Assembly (NCBI GenBank): GCA_019459085.1
Contig: JAIBEW010000018.1
Span: 1-51,002, forward strand
Length of the DNA stretch: 51,002 nucleotides
Source of the DNA: Kaistella sp.
GTDB taxonomy: Bacteria > Bacteroidota > Bacteroidia > Flavobacteriales > Weeksellaceae
Direction: 5' to 3'
The position numbers and the translations under genes were made by a program. Positions 8,139-15,236 of this stretch are shown piece after piece (within the stretch, counting starts at the first letter, position 1; the number at the start of each line of letters is the position of its first letter). The notes below the pieces were generated by a model. It was not told the DNA's origin. It did no database searches and was given only the letters and a program-made list of their open reading frames with translations.

Positions 8139-10241
8139 ATGGAACACAAGCATAAATACGATGAACACGGCAATCAGATGTGCTGCACGCCTCAGGAAGG
8201 CAAAATATATAAAAATGCGGGAGCAGAAAAGCTGGTCGAAGCCAATTGTTGCGGAACGTACGATAAAGCGCATGTTCCAGTAAAGAAAACTCCCATTACT
8301 GAAAAACATACCGATAACGACGGCCATAAACATGATGAACATACTGATGATGATGGCCACGACCATTCCACACAGGGTACATCAACTTTTCAGATGTTTC
8401 TTCCGGCTGTTATTTCGTTTGGGATATTAATGGCAGGCTTAGCAATGGATTATTTGGTTCCCCAATCGTGGTTCAAAGAATGGGTGCGGATTGTCTGGTA
8501 TGCAGCAGCCTATCTGCCGGTAGGTTTGCCGGTACTGAAAGAAGCGTTTGGAAGCATAATGAAAGGAGAGGTGTTTTCAGAATTTTTCCTCATGGCAATT
8601 GCAACTGTAGGTGCATTTGCAATCGGGGAATATCCCGAAGGGGTAGCGGTAATGCTTTTCTATTCGGTTGGTGAGGTATTCCAGACTTTAGCCGTTCAGC
8701 GGGCTAAAGGAAACATAGCTAAACTTTTGGATCAGCGTCCTGATGAAGTCACTATTTTAGTAGATAATCGCCCACAAACGGTAAAAGCTGCGGAAGTCGC
8801 GGTTGGCTCCCTCATTCAGTTGAAACCGGGAGAAAAACTGGCACTTGATGGACTTTTAATGTCAGCCAGTGCTTCGTTCAATACTTCTGCTCTTACTGGT
8901 GAAAGCAAACCGGATACAAAGCAGAAAGGCGATGTCGTTCTTGCCGGCATGATCAATCTTAACACCGTAGCACAGGTGCAGGTCAACACTCCTTATACCG
9001 ATTCGAAACTCTCAAAAATTTTGGATTTGGTACAGAGCGCTACCGCCCAGAAAGCACCCACAGAACTGTTTATCAGAAAATTCGCGCGGATCTACACGCC
9101 CATTGTCGTATTTCTCGCGGTGGCTATTTGTCTGTTGCCCTACTTTTTTGTTGATGAATATATTTTCAGGGACTGGTTATACCGCGCCCTGATATTTCTG
9201 GTAATCTCCTGTCCTTGCGCCTTGGTGATCAGTATTCCGCTCGGTTACTTTGGCGGTATCGGTGCCGCCAGCCGGAATGGGATTTTGTTTAAGGGCAGCA
9301 ATTTTCTGGATGCGTTGGCAGAGGTCAAAAATGTGGTAATGGATAAAACCGGAACCATGACCGAAGGGGTGTTCAAGGTACAGACGGTTAATATCAAACC
9401 GGAATTCGATAAAGATCTTATTCTGAAACTCGTCAACGTTATTGAAAACGCATCAACTCATCCCGTAGCTACTGCGATGCATGACCATCTGGGAGAACCC
9501 GACCATACTCTGGTTCTCGACAGGGTGGAGGAGATTGCAGGTCATGGGCTGAAAGGCGAATATCAGGAAAAACACTTATTGGTAGGAAATTTTAAACTGA
9601 TGGATAAATTCAACATCCACTATGATGTTAATCCGAATGATATTGTGGAAACCTTGATTGCCGTTGCTTATGAAGGTAAATTTGCCGGCTATTTTACAAT
9701 CGCCGACAGTATTAAGGAAGATGCTGATGAAACGGTTCGGAAACTTAAAAGCCTGGGCGTGAAAGTTACAATGCTGAGCGGCGACAAATCAACCGTGGTG
9801 AAAGCGGTTGCGGAGAAACTGGGGATTAAGAATGCTTACGGCGATCTGCTGCCGGAAGACAAAGTAAATAAAGTAAAAGAAATAAAGGCACGTAGTGAGA
9901 CAGTGGCATTTGTAGGAGACGGTGTTAATGATGCGCCGGTGGTAGCTTTAAGTGATGTCGGAATAGCGATGGGTGGTCTGGGCAGCGATGCAACCATTGA
10001 AACTGCTGATGTGGTTATTCAGGACGACAGACCCTCAAAAATCCCGATGGCCATAAATATCGGCAAACAGACAAAAAAGATAGTTTGGCAGAATATTGCA
10101 CTGGCTTTTGGGGTAAAAGCAATTGTCCTGATATTGGGAGCAGGTGGATTAGCCACGATGTGGGAAGCGGTTTTTGCCGATGTGGGCGTAGCACTTCTGG
10201 CAATATTGAATGCAGTAAGGATTCAGAAAATGAAATTTTAA
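8139..10241 (+). CDS. P1B-type heavy-metal ATPase (Zn/Cd/Pb/Co type)
   Basis: 700 residues. All catalytic signatures are present: TGES, the transmembrane metal site CPC (Cys358-Pro-Cys360, in SCPCALVIS), the phosphorylation site DKTGT (Asp402), the HP dipeptide in NASTHPVATAM, and GDGVNDAPVVALSDVGIAMG. CPC with this context is typical of ZntA/CadA-like exporters driving divalent metal out of the cytoplasm. The N-terminus lacks a GMxCxxC domain. Instead it has two CC pairs (MCCTP, NCCGT) and a His/Asp-rich segment (DNDGHKHDEHTDDDGHDHS), probably a soft metal-binding tail. It shares an operon with the TonB receptor and DUF6660 protein. Metal specificity is inferred. Confidence 0.88.
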   Translation: MEHKHKYDEHGNQMCCTPQEGKIYKNAGAEKLVEANCCGTYDKAHVPVKKTPITEKHTDNDGHKHDEHTDDDGHDHSTQGTSTFQMFLPAVISFGILMAGLAMDYLVPQSWFKEWVRIVWYAAAYLPVGLPVLKEAFGSIMKGEVFSEFFLMAIATVGAFAIGEYPEGVAVMLFYSVGEVFQTLAVQRAKGNIAKLLDQRPDEVTILVDNRPQTVKAAEVAVGSLIQLKPGEKLALDGLLMSASASFNTSALTGESKPDTKQKGDVVLAGMINLNTVAQVQVNTPYTDSKLSKILDLVQSATAQKAPTELFIRKFARIYTPIVVFLAVAICLLPYFFVDEYIFRDWLYRALIFLVISCPCALVISIPLGYFGGIGAASRNGILFKGSNFLDALAEVKNVVMDKTGTMTEGVFKVQTVNIKPEFDKDLILKLVNVIENASTHPVATAMHDHLGEPDHTLVLDRVEEIAGHGLKGEYQEKHLLVGNFKLMDKFNIHYDVNPNDIVETLIAVAYEGKFAGYFTIADSIKEDADETVRKLKSLGVKVTMLSGDKSTVVKAVAEKLGIKNAYGDLLPEDKVNKVKEIKARSETVAFVGDGVNDAPVVALSDVGIAMGGLGSDATIETADVVIQDDRPSKIPMAINIGKQTKKIVWQNIALAFGVKAIVLILGAGGLATMWEAVFADVGVALLAILNAVRIQKMKF

Positions 10242-10572
10242 GTGCAGCGGTGAGGTCTCATGTCATCAGGCCTCAGTATCCCGTAGTCAATCAACTAACA
10301 CAACTCAACGACTCCACAACTTCGCGAGCGCTCATTGCGGGGAGGCGGCACGCCGACGAAGCAACCTTACGCCGCATCGAGCACCCATCATCCAAAATCC
10401 AACGTCCAACCCCCCGAATCTCGCTTCTTTGTTCTTTGTTCTTTGTTCTTTACTCTTTACTCTTTTTCTCTAACCTCTAACCTCTAACCTTGAATCCCGA
10501 ACCCTCACGTATAATCCACAATCCACAATCCACAACTCCACAGCTTCACGACTCCACAACTCACCACATCAC
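10242..10572. repeat. Repeat-rich intergenic DNA with REP copy 2
   Basis: No convincing gene. It holds the REP-like hairpin TTGCGGGGAGGCGGCACGCC...GCAACC at 10335-10367. A low-complexity run of TTCTTTG/TTCTTTA units (10426-10466) is followed by repeated CTAACCT units (to ~10490). After that come CACAATCCACAATC-type repeats (to ~10560). A similar chain, a REP followed by TTCTTTA runs and CCGAACC repeats, lies at 12401-12610. Confidence 0.6.
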
Positions 10573-10603
10573 AAAAAAGCCCTCCGTCTCCGGAAGGCTC
10601 TTT
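10573..10603 (-). terminator. Terminator of the four-gene module
   Basis: Read on the minus strand, AGCCTTCCG pairs with CGGAGGGCT around a GAGA loop, with one G-T pair, and runs into TTTTTT. It lies 16 bp past the last gene of the leftward module. Confidence 0.75.
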
Positions 10604-10618
10604 CCCCTAAATCTGCCG

Positions 10619-10819
10619 CTATTTTTGGCGCATCTTTCTGATCTTGCCGATCAGGTATTTAAGCAGCATGGTACCTAAAAAACTGGATGCTCCGCCCACA
10701 GCAGCGAGGATGGCGGTTTTCACCAGATCCTCCTGCCGGATGTTCACCGCGATCGTGAGGAGGATCCCAAAAGCAGTGCTCACTTTGGTGGAATGGTCAA
10801 CGAGGGGTCCGTTAATCAT
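10619..10819 (-). CDS. Small holin-like membrane protein
   Basis: 66 residues with two hydrophobic segments (STAFGILLTIAV and ILAAVGGASSFLGTMLLKYLI) and a basic tail GKIRKMRQK. Size, two helices and a charged C-terminus resemble phage holins, though I do not recognise a named family. The start ATG at 10819 overlaps the stop of the upstream small membrane protein by 8 bp (ATGATTAA), implying coupled translation. It is the last gene of a four-gene module that also encodes a DUF5675 protein. Role as a membrane pore or as a transmembrane anchor is inferred only. Confidence 0.55.
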   Translation of the reverse strand: MINGPLVDHSTKVSTAFGILLTIAVNIRQEDLVKTAILAAVGGASSFLGTMLLKYLIGKIRKMRQK

Positions 10820-11024
10820 CCCGGTAAACGGCCGTCTGGCTCACCGCACTTGCAATGCCCCCGGCTACCGTAAGGTAACCAGCCACGGTCACCAAAACAG
10901 CCGGCAGCGAAACCGGGGCAGAGGCGAGCACTCCGCTCACTGCTGTCAGCACAAGGCCGATATTCCGCACTGTTTTAAAGAACTTTGGGGTGGGCGCCTG
11001 CGCCCTTTCGATGATCTTTTTCAT
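10812..11024 (-). CDS. Small two-helix membrane protein
   Basis: 70 residues. After a basic, proline-containing start (MKKIIERAQAPTPKFFKTVR) come two hydrophobic stretches (IGLVLTAVSGVLASAPV and AVLVTVAGYLTVAGGIAS) and a short polar end. I do not recognise a named family. It is located between the DUF5675 gene (10 bp upstream) and the second small membrane protein (8-bp overlap). The pair of adjacent small membrane proteins beside a probable peptidoglycan enzyme resembles a lysis cassette layout (holin plus antiholin), but no experiment supports that for this family. Confidence 0.55.
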   Translation of the reverse strand: MKKIIERAQAPTPKFFKTVRNIGLVLTAVSGVLASAPVSLPAVLVTVAGYLTVAGGIASAVSQTAVYRDD

Positions 11025-11034
11025 AACACTTGTT

Positions 11035-11436
11035 TTAAGTGGTTGGTTGGATAATAAGATGGATCATGAATCCGCGCTCGAGCAGCGGATAGAGGATCTC
11101 TTTCAGTCGTTCCGAGGCCAGCCTCGACTGGCTGCCTTTTCCTTCCCCCGTAATGGACCTTACGGGTGCGATGCATCCTTTGCTTTCCTTCAGCGCGTCG
11201 TTGAAAGGGTGAAACAGGATGCCGTCTCTGTTTTTAACGCTCACCACTTCAAGGTGCCATTTGTATTTGGCGCTGAAGCGCTTCCTGATGAGATATCTCC
11301 CCTCCGGGATGCAGGAGACCCTTCGTTGGTTGGCTTTCCAGGGCAGTTCGATCGTGTTGCAGATCTTGTTGCCGTTAAAGAAGAGTTCCCCATTGGTCCC
11401 GTGAGGGAAATATTTCCTGATGAGGATGAGTTCCAT
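11035..11436 (-). CDS. DUF5675 family protein, YkuD-like motif
   Basis: 133 residues from ATG 11436, which is one base past the upstream stop; the frame is open further upstream (in-frame starts at 11451 and 11469). Homologues I recall begin at MELxLIRKYFP, which fits the later start. Key motifs: ELPWKANQRRVSCIPEGRY in the middle and LFHPFNDALKESKGCIAP near the end. The His-x-x-Asn ... Ser-x-Gly-Cys-Ile pattern resembles the catalytic HG...SxGC of L,D-transpeptidases (YkuD). That suggests a peptidoglycan-acting enzyme, but DUF5675 has no established activity. DUF5675 genes are frequent in phages and prophages of Bacteroidota. No signal peptide is present. Confidence 0.65.
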   Translation of the reverse strand: MELILIRKYFPHGTNGELFFNGNKICNTIELPWKANQRRVSCIPEGRYLIRKRFSAKYKWHLEVVSVKNRDGILFHPFNDALKESKGCIAPVRSITGEGKGSQSRLASERLKEILYPLLERGFMIHLIIQPTT

Positions 11437-11437
11437 C

Positions 11438-12190
11438 TTATCCTTGGACATCAATGATCTTGAGCGCATTGTAGGCGCCGTTTCTCAGCGGATACTGTAC
11501 CGCATTCACCTCCTGGTAGAATTCGATCCCAAGAACCATAAACAGCGGATGCGTCGAATCTGCTGGTAACTGAAGGGCCAGGTTCACCGGTGCGGTCAGC
11601 GTGGTATTCCATGCCAGTACAGCAGTCTCTGCATTCACGGTAACGGATTTCTCGTTTTCAAAATCGATCTCCATTGCAGCTGCTACGATTTTGAAATGAG
11701 TGGTGCCGCCCGGTGCCGCGATCATGCTGCTCGGGTCAAACGGAGCCATGGTAACGCCGGCATCTCCCGTCGCACGGTCCAGCGTCCATTCCCACGGTGC
11801 ATAAAGGGAATTTCCGAGCTGCGCGTTCAGGTTGAAGTCGAAGCCGATAAGCAGTTCCGCTTCGCCGTCGATCACGTTTCTGAGTCCCCTCGGATTCGTG
11901 GCGTCCAGCTGGATCACTTTCATCATTTCCTTGGTAAGCCGGCTCACGATTCTGTTGTCCGCAACCCGCTGCAGCAGCTGGCGGATGGAGTTTCTGAGGA
12001 CTTTCCCGGCTTTTCCGGCTCTGCCGAACTCGGCTCCGTTTTCACGCGTTCTCTGAAATGCCGGGTCGTTTTTGATCCGGTCTGCGCTTACACCGCTCTT
12101 TTCTTTCGCAATGTAGCCGTCCTTTGTTTTGTAGAAGGTAAGATCTCCGATCGTGCCTTCTAATTTTACAATACTTTTTTGTCGTGCCAT
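11438..12190 (-). CDS. Conserved hypothetical protein, DUF6266-like layout
   Basis: 250 residues, soluble, no signal peptide. It begins with a small beta-like element (KLEGTIGDLTFYKTKDGYIAKEKSGV), then a basic region (FQRTRENGAEFGRAGKAGKV) and a helical stretch (SIRQLLQRVADNRIVSRLTKEM), and ends in ~130 residues of beta-type sequence. The start 'short sheet plus RTREN/GxAGK' recalls DUF6266 and related phage-like proteins of Bacteroidota; I cannot assign a function. It is the first gene of the compact module, and the DUF5675 gene starts one base after its stop. It could be a structural or secreted component. The frame is certain; the identity is not. Confidence 0.55.
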   Translation of the reverse strand: MARQKSIVKLEGTIGDLTFYKTKDGYIAKEKSGVSADRIKNDPAFQRTRENGAEFGRAGKAGKVLRNSIRQLLQRVADNRIVSRLTKEMMKVIQLDATNPRGLRNVIDGEAELLIGFDFNLNAQLGNSLYAPWEWTLDRATGDAGVTMAPFDPSSMIAAPGGTTHFKIVAAAMEIDFENEKSVTVNAETAVLAWNTTLTAPVNLALQLPADSTHPLFMVLGIEFYQEVNAVQYPLRNGAYNALKIIDVQG

Positions 12191-12655
12191 TGTAATAAAA
12201 TTTAAAAATGAATAATGGGAATGATTAAAGGTTCATTCCTTCAGACCTTTTGGTGAATTCACAGCACAAAGATTGTAAATAAAAATACATAAATAACTAT
12301 CAGTCAATCGTTTACGGCCATTATTGCCGGCAAACGTACTTTCCTCCTGAACATTCCTAAAAGGACCTTTTTCGCTCCATATCGTAACTTTATGCCGTCT
12401 TTGCGGGGAGGCGGAACGCCGTCGAAGCAACCCGTTCATTCTTAACCAGCGCTTCCTAACATGCGAAACGCCGACGAACCTCTTCGCCCCATCCGTCATC
12501 CAGCCTCCATCATCCCACATCTTATCTCACTTCTTCGTTCTTTATTCTTTTATCTTTACTCTTTCTTCTCACACCCGTATCTCGAACCCCGAACCAGTAC
12601 CCCGAACCCTCCGCTATACCAAAGCCCACTCTAAAGCCACCCTAATGTATGGGGA
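12191..12655. repeat. Intergenic repeat region with REP copy 3
   Basis: Upstream region of the leftward module plus repeats. 12191-12360 is AT-rich with no gene and should hold the module's promoter, but no clean TAnnTTTG is seen. The REP-like copy TTGCGGGGAGGCGGAACGCC...GCAACC spans 12401-12433. It is followed by TTCTTTATTCTTTTATC-type low complexity (12533-12566) and CCGAACC repeats to ~12610. An open frame at 12233-12520 on the minus strand runs through the repeat and is not treated as a gene. Confidence 0.55.
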
Positions 12656-12868
12656 GTGTATGAAAAGAGTAAACTAGTTGTAGCCTGCAAAAAATTATTT
12701 GCATTATATTTCATTAGATTTATCAGATTAAAAATTGGTGGAGAATATAAAGTGTTTAAAGCACTTCATTTAGGTGGAGAATTGAATGTAGGAGAAGCTA
12801 TAAAAGGGGTTGTTGATACCGGGGGAATGGTAGGCACAGCTGCACAAAACTATTCAGGGAAAAATTAG
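12656..12868 (+). pseudogene. Truncated C-terminal tail, possibly of a polymorphic toxin
   Basis: A 70-codon open frame with only a GTG start and no signal. The convincing part is the last ~45 residues (LKIGGEYKVFKALHLGGE, then VVDTGGMVGTAAQNYSGKN). They are Gly-rich and hydrophobic and look like the end of a larger protein. A 95-residue membrane protein follows 38 bp later, the arrangement of toxin tail and immunity gene. Base composition becomes strongly AT-rich here compared with upstream. No toxin family is recognised; truncated-gene status is inferred from the missing N-terminus. Confidence 0.4.
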
Positions 12869-12906
12869 AGATGTTAAAGAGATAAAAATTAATAAATAGA
12901 TAAAAA

Positions 12907-13194
12907 ATGAAACTTATTAACCTGCATCTAAGTGCTAAAGAAATTGCAAATATTGTTAAATATTCTACTATAGGGGTGTTGATACCTATGTTTATCATAG
13001 GTGTTATTTTTAATGCGTTAGGCTGGACATCTTCTACACTGAATGAAGAAAAAGTTACTGGCATTAAATCATTAATAGTATTCATTCTTACATTTCCTTT
13101 ATATATTGTACTGTTTTTTATTATACAGTTTTGTTATATATATATTGGATTAAAAATATATAATTTCTTAGTAAAATTATTTGGCAATAAATGA
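12907..13194 (+). CDS. Small membrane protein, candidate immunity protein
   Basis: 95 residues with at least two strong hydrophobic segments (YSTIGVLIPMFIIGVIFNAL and SLIVFILTFPLYIVLFFII), the second extending into IYIGLKIYNFLVK. There is no signal peptidase site. I do not recognise the family. It starts 38 bp after the truncated frame at 12656-12868. Membrane immunity proteins commonly protect against pore-forming or membrane-active toxins, and the Gly-rich hydrophobic tail upstream would fit. This pairing is inference from order and spacing. Codons are AT-rich like the rest of 12.65-15.8 kb. Confidence 0.5.
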   Translation: MKLINLHLSAKEIANIVKYSTIGVLIPMFIIGVIFNALGWTSSTLNEEKVTGIKSLIVFILTFPLYIVLFFIIQFCYIYIGLKIYNFLVKLFGNK

Positions 13195-13268
13195 ACCCCT
13201 CGTAAAGCGAAGAGATTTTATTTATTAAAACAACAACTAAAATCTTAAAAAATTGACTTGTTAGATAA

Positions 13269-13421
13269 CTAAAAAATAATTTTCAGAATTTTTGGCGCAT
13301 TGACCAGACTCACATGGGTGAAAAAAAGGGTGATCCAAACGGAGTAGTGATGCAAAACAGGTATATAAATATGCTTGACACTAAATATAAATTTAATGAT
13401 AGACCTGAGAACTTATTTTAA
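13269..13421 (+). pseudogene. Truncated C-terminal toxin-like tail
   Basis: An open frame without a proper start, reading NFWRIDQTHMGEKKG, DPNGVVMQNRYIN, and ending KFNDRPENLF with a stop at 13419-13421. The composition (W, H, D, R, N) is like the end of a nuclease-type toxin domain, but no catalytic family is recognised. The next gene's ATG at 13426 lies only four bases after this stop, the tight coupling typical of toxin and immunity genes. No upstream part of the protein is found; a stop codon sits at 13266-13268. It is probably a remnant of a larger, displaced gene. Confidence 0.4.
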
Positions 13422-13425
13422 ATCT

Positions 13426-14085
13426 ATGAAAAAGTTGATATTATTTCTTGGTATTTTTATGTACCAATTTTACGCTTCACAGGAAGATTTGAAAATAGAA
13501 ATTGTTAACGACACAATTAAGAAAGTATCCTACTATGATCAGTGCAATATTGTATATACGGTTACAAATAATGGAGACAGAAGCATTTCTTTTTTACTGG
13601 ATTCTAAAGAATTTAACGAAGACCCGGAATACACGGTAGAACCATTTTTTGTGGGATTGCCGGATTACTACATTTATGAGAAAAATAAAAGGTTGGATCC
13701 CGGATTTTCATTCGGAGCAAATTTAAATACTTTTATGGATATTAATATATTATCTGATGAATATGAAAAATTTGAAGAAAAATATTCCAAATTATTTGAT
13801 GAAAATGACTTGCGAGTTGCTTACAGAATATCAAAAAATATCATTCATCTAAAGCCTAAAGAGACAAAAGTTTTCAAAACAAGAGTTAATTTTCCCGGAT
13901 ATAGGTCTAGGTACTATGCTTTGGTAAATAAGGGGAAATATTACTTTCAAATGAGTTTAAACAATCCAGCGGAAATTATTCTGAAGTATTCAGAAATAAT
14001 TTCCAGCGATAATGTCCGGATATATACAGGGCAAATATATTCAAATAAAGTGCCTTTAGTTTATGAAGTTTATAACAATGAGTAA
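13426..14085 (+). CDS. Exported hypothetical protein, candidate immunity protein
   Basis: 219 residues from ATG 13426, chosen because MKKLILFLGIFMYQFYASQ is a signal peptide; the frame is also open upstream to 13375, inside the preceding remnant. The mature part opens with a beta-sandwich-like segment (KIEIVNDTIKKVSYYDQCNIVYTVTNNGDRSISF) and continues with mixed strands (NIIHLKPKETKVFKTRVNFPG). This resembles an Ig-like fold, but no family is recognised. It sits four bases after a toxin-like tail, so a periplasmic immunity role is possible. A 33-codon frame overlaps its end by eight bases. Confidence 0.5.
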   Translation: MKKLILFLGIFMYQFYASQEDLKIEIVNDTIKKVSYYDQCNIVYTVTNNGDRSISFLLDSKEFNEDPEYTVEPFFVGLPDYYIYEKNKRLDPGFSFGANLNTFMDINILSDEYEKFEEKYSKLFDENDLRVAYRISKNIIHLKPKETKVFKTRVNFPGYRSRYYALVNKGKYYFQMSLNNPAEIILKYSEIISSDNVRIYTGQIYSNKVPLVYEVYNNE

Positions 14086-14179
14086 AATTAAGTTTTGGTA
14101 TTCTTCCAAAAGGTTCAGTTTAAAAATAATTGCCTTGTTTTCTGCTTTATTAGCTTTCATGTGTAGTTTCTGCTACTAA
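14078..14179 (+). CDS. 33-aa hydrophobic peptide, possibly a truncated gene start
   Basis: The ATG at 14078 overlaps the end of the upstream gene (ATGAGTAA), and 33 codons follow: a basic start (MSKIKFWYSSKRFS) and one hydrophobic segment with cysteines (LKIIALFSALLAFMCSFCY). The overlap suggests coupled translation. It may be a small membrane peptide. Alternatively it may be the beginning of a longer gene broken at about 14170, because another frame stays open from there to 14358. Weakly supported. Confidence 0.3.
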   Translation: MSKIKFWYSSKRFSLKIIALFSALLAFMCSFCY

Positions 14180-14358
14180 ATTTTTACCCCAAAATTCCAC
14201 AAAGGTCAAAAGTTAATAATTTTATACTTTTAAACCGTACTGTTGTCGGGGGAGCTTACATCACGACTTTGTGGAGAAAAGATAAAAACTCATTTATTAC
14301 AAGGTTTTTAAAAATGAAGTCTGACAATTCAAAATATTCTAGTCACTGCGGATCTTAA
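14167..14358 (+). pseudogene. Gene remnant
   Basis: A frame without a start codon near its beginning, reading through NFYPKIPQRSKVNNF, LLNRTVVGGAYITTLW and FITRFLKMKSDNSKY to a stop at 14356-14358. The residue composition is protein-like and the same as in neighbouring remnants. It could be the continuation of the 33-aa peptide after a frameshift, or the tail of a third toxin-like gene before the immunity-like gene at 14402. I see no recognisable domain. Confidence 0.3.
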
Positions 14359-14401
14359 TCCACTCAGGTATAGGAGTCTGCGTCATTTAATATAGGAGGA
14401 A

Positions 14402-15060
14402 ATGAAAAAAAAAATAGTTATTGTTGCAGTTCTTGTGATTTTAGTAGTGTTGTTCCTGTACTTCCGGTATATATATGGGTGGTATGAGTTCAAATTCTAT
14501 AAAGAAACACCTGAAAACTATGTGAACAATACGGTAATAAATAAGGAGAAATATTCTTCAGATAGTGCAATTATTGTTAATCAGGTAAAAGGTTTTATAC
14601 GGAACCATCAGGAACCTTTTCATTCTGAAGAATATGATAAATCAACTCAAATAGTAGTGGACACAATTCTATATAGCCCTGATTTTAAAAAAATTGGAGC
14701 TTTTATAATTGCAAAGAATTCAACAGACAAACAACTGATGCCGGACAAAAACTATAAATGGTATTATAATGCAACTTGCTATCTTGGAATGAAGCAGGAG
14801 GACTCTTTGTTGTTAAGTTGGATCGGCCCAAATTACACCAATTCATATGATCTGGAAGGTATATCAAAAGAATAAGAAGTTACTATTTTAAACAAAGGTC
14901 ATTAAGCACTAATAACAGCGACGATAAATATAATATTGATGATATTAGGTATTGGAATGATGGTAAGGATTGGCGAAATATAGAATATAAAAGGAAAATG
15001 CAAAAAGATTTTGATGAAGAGAAATTAAAGAAGCCTGAAAATGTATATGAACCTAAATAA
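14402..15060 (+). pseudogene. Membrane-anchored hypothetical protein, frameshifted
   Basis: The first frame gives 157 residues: MKKKIVIVAVLVILVVLFLY (N-terminal membrane anchor), then an extracytoplasmic domain (VVDTILYSPDFKKIGAFII, KWYYNATCYLGMKQED, WIGPNYTNSYDLEGISKE) up to a stop at 14873. One extra A in the AAAA run at 14867-14870 would let the frame continue (RIRSYYFKQRS) through YNIDDIRYWNDGKDW and end KKPENVYEPK at 15060. The continuation is highly protein-like, so either a real frameshift or a read error split the gene. A purine-rich AGGAGG lies just two bases before the ATG, unusual for this group. Probably an immunity-like protein. Confidence 0.5.
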
Positions 15061-15167
15061 CCAAACCTAACAAGTGGAATTGTTCCACTGAAGCATATTT
15101 ATAGTGGATGATTTTCTCGCTTATTCTGAAATTTATTCAACAAAAAATTACGGTTAAGCATCCCTCA

Positions 15168-15191
15168 GCTCAAAGTCGTGAGACTTTGAGC
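15168..15191. repeat. Perfect 10-bp hairpin
   Basis: GCTCAAAGTC-GTGA-GACTTTGAGC forms a perfect 10-bp stem with a GTGA tetraloop. No T-run follows, so it does not look like an intrinsic terminator; it may be a REP-type element or a site upstream of the lipoprotein gene at 15237. Confidence 0.5.
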
Positions 15192-15236
15192 AAGTTAGAA
15201 AAACCCCGCAGTTATCTACGTATAACGAAAAATTGC

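Noticed and set aside
10085-10480. 131-codon frame running from the ATPase gene into repeats
   Set aside because: The first half is a shadow of the ATPase and the second half is REP and low-complexity DNA.
12233-12520. 95-codon open frame on the minus strand
   Set aside because: It runs straight through the REP-like hairpin at 12401-12433 and into the module's upstream region; composition is unlike a protein and no family features appear.
15072-15090. AGTGGAA-TTG-TTCCACT hairpin as a terminator
   Set aside because: The 7-bp stem is perfect, but no T-run follows, so it is not counted as an intrinsic terminator.
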